From: Ruminiclostridium cellulolyticum H10
GTDB lineage: Bacteria > Bacillota > Clostridia > Acetivibrionales > DSM-1351
Assembly: GCF_000022065.1 (NCBI RefSeq)
Contig: NC_011898.1
Coordinates: 1,696,001 to 1,760,000 of the forward strand
Direction: 5' to 3'
DNA length: 64,000 bases
A program made the translations under genes and the position numbers. Under the pieces are notes generated by a model. The model was not told the origin of the DNA. It saw only the letters and a program-made list of their open reading frames with translations, and did not search any database. Of the stretch, positions 54,639 to 64,000 are shown piece by piece; within the stretch, counting starts at the first letter, position 1, and each line of letters opens with the position of its first letter.

Positions 54639-55583
54639 TTATATTTCTATGGATGCTATGAGGTCTGCTTTTCTGCTTTCATTATCGGAGAGGTTTTTCT
54701 TTAGTTCCTTCCTTTTGGTTTCAAGGATTCTTAACGTTCTGTTTATTTTATCAATAAGATCTCTTAAATCTTCAGCATCGCTTTGTATTTTGTCCCGTAC
54801 TTTCAAGTCAGTAAAAATATTATCGAACCAAAAATCAACAGCCCTAGTAGTAGAATCAATTTCGCAAGAAAGGTAGGAGGCCTGCATATTGACATCATTA
54901 AGCTCAGTCTCGAAAGCTTTAACCTGTGAGTTTAATATGTTGAAATATCTTTGTGCTTCTTCAATGTGGCTATATTTTGCATTGTGTGTTAAAATTCCTC
55001 CTTTCAGCCATACATCAAGTGTAGCAAGGTCTTCAGCCTTATTCAGATGCTCCATGGCATTATCTGCTGTAATCAACACTTTGTTTGCAGCACCGATGGC
55101 TTCTTGTGTTTCAACCACCTGCCCGAAGAGGAATTCATGTTCCTGCTCTATTTCCATGTACATTTTGAATGAATCAGCTGAAATATTGTTTTTTATGAAT
55201 TCCTCACGTTTTGCCAATTCATTTTCCTGTGTACGTTTCAATTCATTAAGTTCAGATATCCTTCCTTTTAGCTCTGATTCTTGCTCGCTCAATACTTTTA
55301 CATTTTCGACAGCTCTGTCATATTCCAATTTTGCGGTAAGCATTTCTTGGGTTTCCTTATTTATTTTGCCCTCGTATTTTCCAAGAAGTTTTCGTAAAGA
55401 GTTCGTCAAAGAATCCTTTTTTATATTTTCCACATCCAGAGTTTCAGCTTCAAATTTACGAAGCAAAGTATTAACATTGTTTTTAGCCTCAGTTATTCTT
55501 TTTCGCAGACTTTCCATTCTATGCTCCAGTGCAGGCAGTACTGCGAGACGGTCTTTTATTTCTTGTAATTGCTTGTTGTCCAT
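54639..55583 (-). CDS. Coiled-coil protein of unknown function
   Basis: A 314-aa protein made almost wholly of charged heptad-like helix: LEHRMESLRKRITEAKNNV, ELKGRISELNELKRTQ and LRDLIDKINRTLRILETKRK are examples. No signal peptide, membrane helix or Walker motif is seen. Layout (long antiparallel helices with breaks near 145 and 215) recalls PspA- or SMC-like scaffolds, but no family is recognised. GGGGGG precedes the ATG. It is followed by the zinc-ribbon membrane gene, suggesting a two-gene unit. Confidence 0.7.
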   Translation of the reverse strand: MDNKQLQEIKDRLAVLPALEHRMESLRKRITEAKNNVNTLLRKFEAETLDVENIKKDSLTNSLRKLLGKYEGKINKETQEMLTAKLEYDRAVENVKVLSEQESELKGRISELNELKRTQENELAKREEFIKNNISADSFKMYMEIEQEHEFLFGQVVETQEAIGAANKVLITADNAMEHLNKAEDLATLDVWLKGGILTHNAKYSHIEEAQRYFNILNSQVKAFETELNDVNMQASYLSCEIDSTTRAVDFWFDNIFTDLKVRDKIQSDAEDLRDLIDKINRTLRILETKRKELKKNLSDNESRKADLIASIEI

Positions 55584-55774
55584 TTTAATACCCCCCGTTT
55601 TATAAAATATTTAATTATAAAGAACAATATTCTGAAATTTTAACAGATATATAGATATAATTATTAAACATTACCAAACTATACCAAACTATTATATAAT
55701 CTGGAAAAGGTGTAGTCAAACATACATATAAATTTCTGCCTTGATTGTTTTAAACTAAGTTGCTATAATACCTT

Positions 55775-56059
55775 ATATATGTGGTTTTGAAATTACAATC
55801 CAAAAGCAATGATGGAGAAAAGTAAGCGAGAAACGGATATTCCAGAGAGAAGGTATCAATGGCTGAAAGTACCTTTATTATACAGCTTGCCCAAGTTCCC
55901 TCCGGAGCTGCAGCTTTGAACCGTGTTATGATATTTTTCATATGTAGAGGCTGCCGGTTAAAACCGTTATATTTACAAAGAGTCCGGATATTCTATTCGG
56001 AAATCTGGGTGGTACCGCGAAGATAGCCTTCGTCCCTTTATTGGGGCGGAGGTTTTTTT
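55775..56059 (+). promoter_or_regulatory. T-box riboswitch of pheST
   Basis: The T-box sequence TGGGTGGTACCGCG is at 56006-56019. The terminator follows: CCTTCGTCCC pairs with GGGGCGGAGG, then TTTTTTT (56027-56059). Upstream, a long stem I region contains the AGAGAG element and a specifier-loop candidate TTTGAACCG; a UUU (Phe) codon at 55915-55917 fits the downstream genes. A promoter is likely from TTGATT (55741-55746) and TATAAT (55763-55768). Uncharged tRNA-Phe would stabilise the antiterminator. Confidence 0.92.
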
Positions 56060-56092
56060 AGTTGAAGTAAATAATGAAAGGAGATAATAGAC

Positions 56093-57124
56093 GTGATTGG
56101 AAAAATCAGTAAATTAAGAGATGTTGCCGTCGCCAAAATAAAGGAAGCCGGCAGCAGTGCAGAGGTTGAAGAACTCAGGGTAAAACTCCTGGGTAAAAAG
56201 GGTGAATTAACTGAAATGCTGAAAGACCTTAAAAACATGGCTATTGAGGAAAGAAAGCAGTTCGGACAGGAAGCTAATGCATTAAAAAATGAATTGAGCG
56301 AGATAATTGAAGCAAAATTCAAGGAGCTTAGTGCAAATGATGTAAAGAAGTCTTTGTCAAGCGGTTCAAACTTTGATATTTCTTTACCCGGTACTCACTA
56401 CAAGCTTGGTTCATTGCACCCTGTAACAATTGTTCAAAAGGAAATAGAAAAAATATTTACGGGAATGGGCTTCAATATAGTTGATGGTCCTGAGGTAGAG
56501 GAGGAATTTTACAATTTCGAAGCATTGAATATACCAAAGCACCATCCAGCAAGAGATATGCAGGACACATACTGGCTGGAAAACGGCTCTTTGCTAAGAA
56601 CCCATACATCCCCATGTCAGGTAAGGGCAATGCAGAAGTACGGAGCACCTCTCAAGGTAATTGCTCCCGGAAGATGTTTCAGAAATGAAAGTACTGATGC
56701 TTCTCATGAAAATACATTCTTCCAGTTGGAAGGAATGATGATTGATAAAAATGTGTCAATTGCAAATCTCATTTATGTAATGAAATTGCTTTTGTCCGAA
56801 GTGTTTCAGAGAGATGTTAAAATAAGGCTGAGGCCGGGATTCTTTCCATTTGTTGAGCCGGGCTTTGAGCTTGACTTGAACTGTATGATTTGTGGCGGAA
56901 AAGGCTGTCCTACATGTAAACATTCAGGCTGGATTGAATTACTCCCATGCGGAATGGTTCATCCCAATGTACTCCGTTATGGAGGTATAGACCCTGAAGA
57001 ATACACAGGTTTTGCATTCGGATTGGGACTTACAAGACTTGCGATGATGAAATATGGAATAAGCGATATCCGTGTTCTTAATTCAGGTGATTTAAGAGCT
57101 ATGGAACAATTTTCGGTAAGATAG
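56093..57124 (+). CDS. pheS: Phenylalanyl-tRNA synthetase alpha subunit
   Basis: A 343-aa class II synthetase catalytic subunit, active as an alpha2-beta2 tetramer with PheT. An N-terminal coiled coil (about 1-85) contacts tRNA. Motif 2 and 3 regions are clear: RTHTSPCQVRAM, GRCFRNESTDASHENTFFQLEG and FGLGLTRLAMMKYGI. Cysteines in CMICGGKGCPTCKHSG suggest a zinc-binding insertion. GTG start at 56093 follows AAAGGAGAT. It is 12 bases from pheT and under T-box control. Confidence 0.97.
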   Translation: MIGKISKLRDVAVAKIKEAGSSAEVEELRVKLLGKKGELTEMLKDLKNMAIEERKQFGQEANALKNELSEIIEAKFKELSANDVKKSLSSGSNFDISLPGTHYKLGSLHPVTIVQKEIEKIFTGMGFNIVDGPEVEEEFYNFEALNIPKHHPARDMQDTYWLENGSLLRTHTSPCQVRAMQKYGAPLKVIAPGRCFRNESTDASHENTFFQLEGMMIDKNVSIANLIYVMKLLLSEVFQRDVKIRLRPGFFPFVEPGFELDLNCMICGGKGCPTCKHSGWIELLPCGMVHPNVLRYGGIDPEEYTGFAFGLGLTRLAMMKYGISDIRVLNSGDLRAMEQFSVR

Positions 57125-57136
57125 GAGGGAAAAAGG

Positions 57137-59518
57137 TTGAAAATATCATTAAATTGGATTAAAGACTATGTTGATTTAGAAGGCATTGATATAAAGGAAT
57201 TATGGTACAGGTTTACCATGTCCGCGGCTGAAGTAGAAGAAGTGGAATTTGTAGGACAGGATATAAAGAATGTAGTAGTCGCAAAGGTTTTAAGCGTTGT
57301 TCCCCACCCTGAATCCAAAAAGTTAAAAATCACTCAGGTAGACTCGGGAGATGGCATAATTCAGATTGTTTGCGGAGCTCCTAATGTAGCTGAAGGGATT
57401 TTGGTACCTTTAGTAAAAATTAGCGGTTCTGTAAATAAAATACCAAAGATAGGAAAAGCAAAGCTTGTGGGAGTTGAAAGCTTTGGTATGCTGTGTTCTG
57501 CTTCAGAACTGGGGATTAGCGATGATCATAGCGGACTTCTGGTTCTTGACGGCGATTATGCACCGGGTACTGACATAAAATCAATAATAGATATTGATGA
57601 TGTAATTATTGAGATAGATAACAAGTCACTAACAAACAGGCCTGACCTGTGGGGACACTACGGAATCGCCCGCGAAATTGCAGCAATTTACGGCAGAGAG
57701 TTAAAGCCAATGAATCTTGATAGTCTGGAAGGTTCTGAGGAAAAGTCCAAACTGGATATAACTGTTGAAGATACAGAGAAATGCCTCAGATATTCAGGGC
57801 TTAAAATAGACGGTGTAAAGAAGCTGGAAACTCCTCTGAATATGAAGGTAAGACTTTTCTACTGTGGAATGAGGTCTATATCTCCTTTGGTTGATTTAAC
57901 CAACTACCTCATGCTTGAAATGGGCCAGCCTATGCATGCATTTGACAGCAGACAGGTGGAAAGTGGAATAGTTGTTCGCTCCACAAAAGAAACTACTTCA
58001 TTTAAAACTCTCGATGGAATTGAAAGAAAACTCCCTGAGGATGTACTGCTTATTTGTACAAAGGAGCGTCCTGTTGCAATAGCAGGAATAATGGGCGGTG
58101 AAAATTCAGAGGTACTGGAAGACACAACTTCAATATTACTGGAATCTGCTACTTTTGAGGGTGCATCAACCAGAAAAAGCTCAACAAAAATAGGTCTTCG
58201 AACAGAAGCAAGTGCAAGGTATGAAAAAATGCTTGACCCAAATATGACAGTTCAGGCATTACAAAGGTTTGTAAAGCTGCTTCGTGATATGCAACCTGAT
58301 ATAGAGTTTGCATCTGCGTTGACAGATGTTTACTGCAATAAGCTTGAACCAATCGATATAGAAATTACAAAATCATATATAGATAAGTATATCGGAAACA
58401 CGCTGACTGCTGAAAGAATGGTCGAGATATTACGTTCTCTGGAATTCAAAGTAGACGTGGAAGGAGATACTTTCAGAGTAAAGGTTCCTACCTTCAGAGC
58501 GACAAAGGATGTAACTATGAAGGTAGATATAATAGAAGAAATAACAAGAGTTTACGGATATGACAACATTCAACCTCAAACCCTTGATGTTGCATTAAAA
58601 CCGTTGCAGTACAACGAAGAAAGACTTTTTGACCACAAGGTGAAAGAACTGCTTTCCGAGAGATTCGGTGCTTCCGAAGTTAACAGTTATATATGGTATG
58701 ATAATAATTTCAATTCTAGAGCGGGTATTGAAACAAAAGCGCAGGTAAAGGTGTTGAACCCTCAGGCACATGATTCCAATACCTTAAGGGACAGCATGGT
58801 TCCGGGAATGTTGGCTTTTGCCGAAAAAAATGAAAAAACTTATGATGATTTTTCATTTTTTGAAATTGGAAGCATATTCAACGCTGCAAATTCAAAGGAA
58901 AAGTGCGAACAGCATAAAAACATATGCGTTCTGGCTGCGAGTAAACTTAAAAGTGAAGATGAACTTTTCTATGACTTAAAGGGTTTGCTTTCCTTTATTG
59001 CTAAAACCGTAAAAAATATTGATCTTGATTATACAGTATGTACAAAGGAACACAACTGGGTTCATCCTGTGAAATCAGTAGATGTAAGCTGCAACGGAAA
59101 ATTGATGGGATACCTTTCCGTTGTCCATCCAATGATAAAGAAAAACATTGGTAAGAAACTGAACATTGCAGTCTTGGAGATAAACAGGGATGTCCTCCAT
59201 AATATTGAACAAAAGGCAATAAAATACAAAGAGCCCTCCAAATATCCAGAAGTACTTCTCGACTACAGCTTTTTGGTTGACAATAGTGTAACATTTGACA
59301 AGCTGATGCAGGATATCGGGGCTTTCAAGTCAGATGTACTGAACGGTTTCGAGTTCGTTACAATATACAATGGAAAAGGCTTGCCGGAAGGAAAGAAGAG
59401 TATGACCTTCAGGTTTGTAATTGGTTCTGCGGAAAAAACTCTGTCCAGTGAGGATATAAATGCATTTGCAAACAGCCTGCTGGATTATATGGCAGAAAAA
59501 GGTTATACCCTCAGATAA
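57137..59518 (+). CDS. pheT: Phenylalanyl-tRNA synthetase beta subunit
   Basis: A 793-aa subunit. In order: EMAP/tRNA-binding domain (about 40-150, VVAKVLSVVPHPESKKLKITQVD), B3/B4 editing domain (about 210-390, with ICTKERPVAIAGIMGG), B5 (about 400-470), the degenerate synthetase core, and the C-terminal FDX-ACB anticodon-binding domain (about 700-793). TTG start at 57137 after GGAGG. It forms an operon with pheS. Confidence 0.97.
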   Translation: MKISLNWIKDYVDLEGIDIKELWYRFTMSAAEVEEVEFVGQDIKNVVVAKVLSVVPHPESKKLKITQVDSGDGIIQIVCGAPNVAEGILVPLVKISGSVNKIPKIGKAKLVGVESFGMLCSASELGISDDHSGLLVLDGDYAPGTDIKSIIDIDDVIIEIDNKSLTNRPDLWGHYGIAREIAAIYGRELKPMNLDSLEGSEEKSKLDITVEDTEKCLRYSGLKIDGVKKLETPLNMKVRLFYCGMRSISPLVDLTNYLMLEMGQPMHAFDSRQVESGIVVRSTKETTSFKTLDGIERKLPEDVLLICTKERPVAIAGIMGGENSEVLEDTTSILLESATFEGASTRKSSTKIGLRTEASARYEKMLDPNMTVQALQRFVKLLRDMQPDIEFASALTDVYCNKLEPIDIEITKSYIDKYIGNTLTAERMVEILRSLEFKVDVEGDTFRVKVPTFRATKDVTMKVDIIEEITRVYGYDNIQPQTLDVALKPLQYNEERLFDHKVKELLSERFGASEVNSYIWYDNNFNSRAGIETKAQVKVLNPQAHDSNTLRDSMVPGMLAFAEKNEKTYDDFSFFEIGSIFNAANSKEKCEQHKNICVLAASKLKSEDELFYDLKGLLSFIAKTVKNIDLDYTVCTKEHNWVHPVKSVDVSCNGKLMGYLSVVHPMIKKNIGKKLNIAVLEINRDVLHNIEQKAIKYKEPSKYPEVLLDYSFLVDNSVTFDKLMQDIGAFKSDVLNGFEFVTIYNGKGLPEGKKSMTFRFVIGSAEKTLSSEDINAFANSLLDYMAEKGYTLR

Positions 59519-59528
59519 GATAGATGAT

Positions 59529-59580
59529 AAGCACATCAGCCAAAAACCCATTTAAGTGGTTTTTAGCTGGTGTGCTTTTT
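59529..59580 (+). terminator. pheST terminator
   Basis: AAGCACATCAGC and GCTGGTGTGCTT, with an inner AAAAACC/GGTTTTT stem, form a long hairpin ending in TTTTT. It lies 10 bases after pheT and before the convergent SASP gene. Confidence 0.9.
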
Positions 59581-59590
59581 ATAACACTCT

Positions 59591-59821
59591 TTATTGTTGA
59601 TTTTTTAACTGATTTTCATAGGCTGCAACCATTTTCTTAACCATCTGTCCACCAATAGGGCCGCCTTCAGAACCGTTCTGTCTTGCTGTCAAATCTCCCT
59701 TGTAGTGGTCATTGTTCTCTTTAGTAAATTGTGTTCTGCCGATTTCAGCGGCACATTCCATCTTGAACCTGGTAAGAGCTTCTCTGCTGTCTTCCACAAG
59801 TGGTGTTTTAGGTCTCGACAT
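59591..59821 (-). CDS. Alpha/beta-type small acid-soluble spore protein
   Basis: A 76-aa DNA-binding protein of the dormant spore, which protects DNA from UV and heat. Family marks: RFKMECAAEIG, containing the GPR protease cleavage region, and TARQNGSEGGPIGGQMVKKMVAAYE, close to the consensus ANGSVGGEMVKR. A two-residue insertion, GGPIGGQMV, is seen in many clostridial SASPs. AAAGGAG precedes the ATG. It implies that the organism forms endospores; a sigma-G promoter is expected but not clear by eye. Confidence 0.92.
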   Translation of the reverse strand: MSRPKTPLVEDSREALTRFKMECAAEIGRTQFTKENNDHYKGDLTARQNGSEGGPIGGQMVKKMVAAYENQLKNQQ

Positions 59822-60043
59822 AGTAATTCTCCTTTTTGTTCATATTATTAACGGAAACATTCCGCTCAAATGTATTTTTATCAGCATTGGCAATTTTATT
59901 ACATGTAAATATTACTCTAAATGGTTTAAAGAATGTTCTTTTTCATATAAAAAGGAAATAGAACTTTTATTTGCTAATACCAGATGTTATACTAGTAAAG
60001 ATAAAAATTTTTTAGCAAAAAAGAGCAATTTAGGAGGGTATTT

Positions 60044-61396
60044 ATGGAAAGAGTAACATTTGACAGCTCCAAGGCTTCGGGCTTTGTAAGCGATTATGAG
60101 ATTAATTATTTCGAAGGCTACGTAGAACAGGCACACAAAATGCTTCACGAAAAAAACGGTCCCGGAAGTGATTTTTTAGGATGGGTTGATTTACCATTAA
60201 ATTATGATAAAGATGAATTTGCACGTATAAAGAAGTCAGCTGACAAGATCAAATCGGATTCTGATGTACTTATAGTTATAGGAATCGGAGGCTCATATCT
60301 GGGTGCAAGAGCAGCAATAGAAATGCTCTCACATTCTTTTTACAATATGCTGCCAAAGGATAAGCGTAAAACTCCTGAAATATACTTTGTAGGAAACAAT
60401 ATCAGTTCTACTTACCTTTCTGACCTATTGGAATTAATAGAAGGTAAGGAGATTTCAGTAAATGTTATATCAAAATCTGGTACAACCACTGAACCCGCAG
60501 TTGCTTTCAGAATATTCAAGGAATACATGGAAAACAAGTACGGCAGGCAGGAAGCTCAGAAAAGAATATATACTACTACAGACAAGGCAAAAGGAGCATT
60601 AAAGAATCTGGCAGATGAAGAAGGCTACGAATCTTTTGTAATACCTGATGATGTAGGGGGAAGATTTTCAGTTCTGACAGCTGTAGGACTTTTACCGATC
60701 GCCGTATGCGGTGCGGATATTGATATGATTATGAAGGGAGCTCTTGACGCGTACAATCTTTACAAGGACTTTGATTTCAAGAATAATGACTGTTACAGAT
60801 ATGCAGCTGCAAGAAATGCCCTTTACAACAAAAATAAGACTATTGAGATTATGGTTAACTATGAACCGTCACTTCATTTCTTCACAGAATGGTGGAAGCA
60901 GCTTTACGGAGAAAGTGAAGGAAAGGATCAAAAAGGTATATTCCCGGCAGGGGTTGATTTTACAACTGATCTTCATTCAATGGGACAGTACGTACAGGAT
61001 GGTTTGAGGAATCTGTTTGAAACGGTAATACATGTTGGTAAGGCCAAGAAAACCATAACAATAAAAGAAGATAAGGACAATATCGACGGCCTGAACTTCC
61101 TTGCAGGAAAAGAAATGGCTTTTGTAAATAATAAGGCGTTTGAAGGAACACTCCTTGCTCATACTGACGGCGGAGTACCTAATCTTATCGTTAATGTTCC
61201 GGAACTTAATGAGTATTATTTCGGAAATCTTGTATATTTCTTTGAAAAGGCTTGTGGAATAAGCGGTTATTTGCTCGCTGTTAACCCATTCGATCAACCT
61301 GGTGTTGAGGCATACAAAAAAAATATGTTTGCACTCCTTGGTAAACCCGGATATGAAGAAGAGAAGAAGGAATTGGAAGCAAGACTCGGTAAATAA
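60044..61396 (+). CDS. pgi: Glucose-6-phosphate isomerase
   Basis: A 450-aa glycolytic isomerase (glucose-6-phosphate to fructose-6-phosphate). Hallmarks: [34 protein letters not shown], and [15 protein letters not shown]; catalytic Glu and His lie in QLYGESEGK and [13 protein letters not shown]; the last Lys is in [18 protein letters not shown]. Length is typical of Gram-positive Pgi. GGAGGG precedes the ATG. With phosphoglucomutase at 24 kb it completes the route from glucose-1-phosphate. Confidence 0.97.
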   Translation: MERVTFDSSKASGFVSDYEINYFEGYVEQAHKMLHEKNGPGSDFLGWVDLPLNYDKDEFARIKKSADKIKSDSDVLIVIGIGGSYLGARAAIEMLSHSFYNMLPKDKRKTPEIYFVGNNISSTYLSDLLELIEGKEISVNVISKSGTTTEPAVAFRIFKEYMENKYGRQEAQKRIYTTTDKAKGALKNLADEEGYESFVIPDDVGGRFSVLTAVGLLPIAVCGADIDMIMKGALDAYNLYKDFDFKNNDCYRYAAARNALYNKNKTIEIMVNYEPSLHFFTEWWKQLYGESEGKDQKGIFPAGVDFTTDLHSMGQYVQDGLRNLFETVIHVGKAKKTITIKEDKDNIDGLNFLAGKEMAFVNNKAFEGTLLAHTDGGVPNLIVNVPELNEYYFGNLVYFFEKACGISGYLLAVNPFDQPGVEAYKKNMFALLGKPGYEEEKKELEARLGK

Positions 61397-61440
61397 TTAC
61401 TGCAAGCATATTTAAAAATAATAAAAATAATTATAACGTG

Positions 61441-61494
61441 AAGTGCACCCCAAAGGTTGGATAAAAAATCTAACTTTTTGAGGTGTACTTTTTT
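61441..61494 (+). terminator. Terminator after pgi
   Basis: AAGTGCACC pairs with GGTGTACTT around an inner imperfect helix, ending in TTTTTT. A 45-base gap separates it from pgi. Confidence 0.75.
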
Positions 61495-61575
61495 ACGTCA
61501 AAGAACCCGGTATATTCACATTGTTTATAGCTAGGTATATAATATAAGCAATAACAGGATATCAAGGAGATTAAG

Positions 61576-62160
61576 ATGGATAAATCAATCAAAATAAAAT
61601 TATCTAAAAATGAAAAAGTAAAAGGTGCATTATCTGATTTTACAATTTCGTATTCCTCCAAAAAACTGGACAAGAAAAGTGTCAGTAATAAAATAATATC
61701 AGCACTTAAAGGCGATGATAATATCTTTATTGAAATAGACAGTTCATTGATGACTTTAGATGAGAATAATAAAGATTATTTGCATAGCCGTCTGACAGAT
61801 GCTTTTGAGCATATGGGACTGGCTTTTATAGATAAAAAGATTTCTTATGACAAAAAACGTTCCTTTTTATCCATTCCTATTGAAAGTAAGAAAATTGAAG
61901 GCTACAGGATATGTGTTTATGCTGATAATAATTCATGGAATAATAGAGAATTAGCAGATGTTATTCCCGAACACGGAGTAAGATATTATATTTCAGGGCT
62001 ATTCAATGATTTGGGTAGCTTTACTGCAACAGATGAAGGAGAAAGACTTGATAAGTGCAGTATGGTAATTTTTGATCATGTTCTGCTTGGAAGCATGGGG
62101 ATCAGTTCTTCAAAAAGCAAGGAGGAGGTTAAAAGTTTGTTGAACAATAACTTGCTCTGA
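61576..62160 (+). CDS. Hypothetical protein
   Basis: A 194-aa protein that I do not recognise. It is soluble, alternating alpha and beta by look, with no signal peptide, membrane helix, Cys pair or nucleotide-binding motif. Lys is abundant in the N-terminal third (KIKLSKNEKVKGAL). AAGGAG lies eight bases before the ATG, and codon use looks like its neighbours. It sits alone between the pgi terminator and folC. Confidence 0.6.
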   Translation: MDKSIKIKLSKNEKVKGALSDFTISYSSKKLDKKSVSNKIISALKGDDNIFIEIDSSLMTLDENNKDYLHSRLTDAFEHMGLAFIDKKISYDKKRSFLSIPIESKKIEGYRICVYADNNSWNNRELADVIPEHGVRYYISGLFNDLGSFTATDEGERLDKCSMVIFDHVLLGSMGISSSKSKEEVKSLLNNNLL

Positions 62161-62258
62161 CTTGTCCTGACCTTTCAGATTGACTGGATTTAAAAAAACT
62201 GCTATTGTTTACTTATATTATATATTTACCTATACGTTATAATATCTGGAGGTTTACC

Positions 62259-63533
62259 ATGCACTATGAAGCTGCATTGGAATATTTACATGGTACTCTG
62301 AAGTTTGGTAGTATATTTGGACTTGACAGAATTACCAAGCTCTTGGATTTAATGGGTAATCCCCATAAAAAACTAAAGTTCATCCATATTGCAGGAACAA
62401 ATGGCAAGGGGTCTACAACGGCATTTATCAGCAGCATCTTAATTGAAGCGGGATACAGGACCGGAATGTTTACATCTCCCTATATTCAAAGATTTACCGA
62501 GAGAATAAAAGTAGATAATAACGAGATATCAAATGATGAGCTGGCTGAACTTATTTCACAAATAAAGAACTGTATAGAAAAAATGGTTAGTAATGGGTTT
62601 GAGCACCCTACAGAATTTGAAATCATCACTGCTGCTTCTATGGAATATTTTTATAAAAAGAAATGTGATATTGTAGTATTGGAAGTCGGCCTTGGGGGTA
62701 TTGTGGATTCAACTAATGTGATAGACACCCCGGAAGCATCGGTTGTTACTTCAATTAGCATGGATCACATGGACAGATTGGGCGAAACTCTTGGAGAGAT
62801 CGCATATCAAAAGGCAGGCATAATAAAGCAGGATGGAGTGGTAGTGCTTTATCCTCAGGAACAAGAAGCTGAGGAAGTAATAGAAAGGGTTTCCAAAGAG
62901 AAAAACGCACAAATACACAAAGTTGATTTTTCAACAATATATGATAAGGGGTTCAGTTTATCCGAACAGATTTTTGATTATAAGGATTATCGGAACATAA
63001 AAATAGGTTTATTGGGCGATCACCAGATGAGAAATGCTGCAGTTGCAATAGATACCTGCGAACTTTTATGTAATAAAGGATTTGCTCTCACACATAGGAA
63101 TATATTAGACGGGTTAGAAAAGACCAGGTGGCCTGGAAGATTGGAAATAATCAATAAAAATCCTTTGGTGCTGATAGATGGTGCACATAACCTTGAGGGT
63201 GGTCAGGCTCTGAATACAGCATTGGACAAGTATTTTACACAAAAGAAAAAGATCTTTGTCGTAGGCTTTTTACGGGACAAGGATTATATTGGGATAATGG
63301 ATATGTTGGGAAATAAAGCAGATACTATTATTACCGTTACCCCCAATAATGAGAGAGCCGTCCCATCCGCAGAACTGGCTGAAATTCTAAAGTCCTATTC
63401 AAACCACGTAGTAGATGGAATGAGTATTGAAAATGGTTTACAGACTGCTGTCGGTCTTGCGGATTCAGAAAGTGTTATTTGTGCTTTTGGTTCACTTTAT
63501 ATGATTGGAGAAATAAGAGGACATTATAAATAG
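62259..63533 (+). CDS. folC: Folylpolyglutamate synthase / dihydrofolate synthase
   Basis: A 424-aa Mur-ligase-like enzyme adding glutamate to folates (and possibly to dihydropteroate). ATP loop: HIAGTNGKGSTTAFI (about residues 42-56). Further marks: TSPYIQRFTERIKVD, EVGLGGIVDSTNVI, SMDHMDRLGETLGEIAYQKAGI, WPGRLEII and LIDGAHNLEGG. TGGAGG lies six bases before the ATG at 62259; the frame extends upstream to 62205 without a site. The next gene starts 32 bases after its stop. Confidence 0.95.
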   Translation: MHYEAALEYLHGTLKFGSIFGLDRITKLLDLMGNPHKKLKFIHIAGTNGKGSTTAFISSILIEAGYRTGMFTSPYIQRFTERIKVDNNEISNDELAELISQIKNCIEKMVSNGFEHPTEFEIITAASMEYFYKKKCDIVVLEVGLGGIVDSTNVIDTPEASVVTSISMDHMDRLGETLGEIAYQKAGIIKQDGVVVLYPQEQEAEEVIERVSKEKNAQIHKVDFSTIYDKGFSLSEQIFDYKDYRNIKIGLLGDHQMRNAAVAIDTCELLCNKGFALTHRNILDGLEKTRWPGRLEIINKNPLVLIDGAHNLEGGQALNTALDKYFTQKKKIFVVGFLRDKDYIGIMDMLGNKADTIITVTPNNERAVPSAELAEILKSYSNHVVDGMSIENGLQTAVGLADSESVICAFGSLYMIGEIRGHYK

Positions 63534-63565
63534 AATAAATTAATACTTTGAAGGGAGCTTTTGTT

Positions 63566-64000
63566 ATGGATTTGAAACAGGAAATCAGAAGTTTTACTCC
63601 TATTGACATAGAAAAATTATCCCAGGAAAAGAACGTGTCCGAAAATGTAGTAGACTCCGTAAAAGGGTACAATAAAGCAATAGAAAATCTGCGAACCGGC
63701 AGTGAAGATATAGCCATGATTGAACTGAAGAAGGTCGTTTCGGTTAATCCGGATTTTTATGATGCAGTTAATTTACTAGGGTTATGTTATGCATATACAA
63801 ACCAGATTGATAAGGCACAAGAGCTTTTTAGCAGAGTTGCAGATGCAGAGGTGGATTCAGTTAAAGCAGCAGAATATTTGAATTATATAGGCAGAGGAAG
63901 TGCTTCGGGAAAGAGTGTCGGCAGCAGCAAAACGGTAAAATCTGAAGCAAAGCCCCAGAAGCCAGCCCCAAAAACCAAGTATGCCAAACCTAAGCAGGCT
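63566..64000 (+). CDS. TPR-repeat protein, N-terminal part (cut by window end)
   Basis: The frame runs from ATG 63566 (AAGGGAG upstream) to the last base without a stop, 145 codons. Residues about 45-105 look like one or two tetratricopeptide repeats: AIENLRTGSEDIAMIELKKVV and AVNLLGLCYAYTNQIDKAQELFSRV. A low-complexity Lys/Pro/Ser region follows (KPQKPAPKTKYAKPK), suggesting a linker to a domain outside the window. It is likely co-transcribed with folC. Confidence 0.7.
   Translation, partial: MDLKQEIRSFTPIDIEKLSQEKNVSENVVDSVKGYNKAIENLRTGSEDIAMIELKKVVSVNPDFYDAVNLLGLCYAYTNQIDKAQELFSRVADAEVDSVKAAEYLNYIGRGSASGKSVGSSKTVKSEAKPQKPAPKTKYAKPKQA

Overview
The window looks like chromosomal DNA from a low-G+C, endospore-forming, anaerobic Firmicute of the class Clostridia. 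The evidence is AT-rich intergenic DNA, strong GGAGG ribosome binding sites with frequent TTG/GTG starts, an alpha/beta-type small acid-soluble spore protein, a hybrid-cluster protein, a pheST T-box, and guanine and preQ1 riboswitches. A GH94 disaccharide phosphorylase with its own LacI regulator, plus phosphoglucomutase and glucose-6-phosphate isomerase, fits a mesophilic cellulolytic Ruminiclostridium (Clostridium cellulolyticum-like) species. That placement is inference from gene content, not a database match.

Layout. 0-9 kb: a DUF4097-type lipoprotein, an acidic unknown protein, a two-gene type IIA topoisomerase operon, an IS481-family insertion inside that operon's terminator, and a GT39-like membrane protein. 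9-18 kb: cyclophilin, a COG2509-type flavoprotein, queT under a preQ1-I riboswitch, and xpt under a guanine riboswitch followed by a four-gene nucleoside ABC importer. 18-28 kb: trpS, mntP, SOS-type uvrB, lrgAB, a permuted NlpC/P60-like protein, phosphoglucomutase, a metallophosphoesterase, an HD-GYP protein with a structured leader, and tRNA-Leu. 28-37 kb: an MFS transporter, TM2 and SPFH zinc-ribbon proteins, a divergent Crp/Fnr regulator-hcp pair sharing a palindrome, mscL, a CAP-domain protein, a candidate structured RNA, a ZIP transporter and an AraC regulator. 37-43 kb: a heterodimeric ABC exporter, aldose epimerase and a zinc-ribbon peptide.

43-48 kb is translation-related: tRNA-His, a MutS2-like ATPase lacking the Smr nuclease domain, its long leader RNA (promoter, 11-residue leader peptide, hairpins, intrinsic terminator), tRNA-Lys, tRNA-Gln and release factor 3. 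48-55 kb: a TGS-uridine kinase fusion, a DRTGG protein, a TrmH-type methyltransferase, the LacI/GH94 locus with two identical operators, and two unknown proteins. 55-64 kb: T-box-pheST, SASP, pgi, an orphan protein, folC and the start of a TPR protein.

The best candidate for an undescribed system is the MutS2-like gene at 43-45.5 kb. Its leader has the architecture of the translation-sensing attenuators found upstream of antibiotic-resistance and ribosome-rescue genes. MutS2 proteins are known ribosome-collision factors, so a drug- or stall-inducible ribosome-splitting ATPase without nuclease is a testable hypothesis. Other strong observations are the IS481 element splitting an intrinsic terminator between 10-bp direct repeats, the LacI operator pair, the hcp activator site at about -41.5, and a candidate structured RNA at 35.45-35.64 kb.
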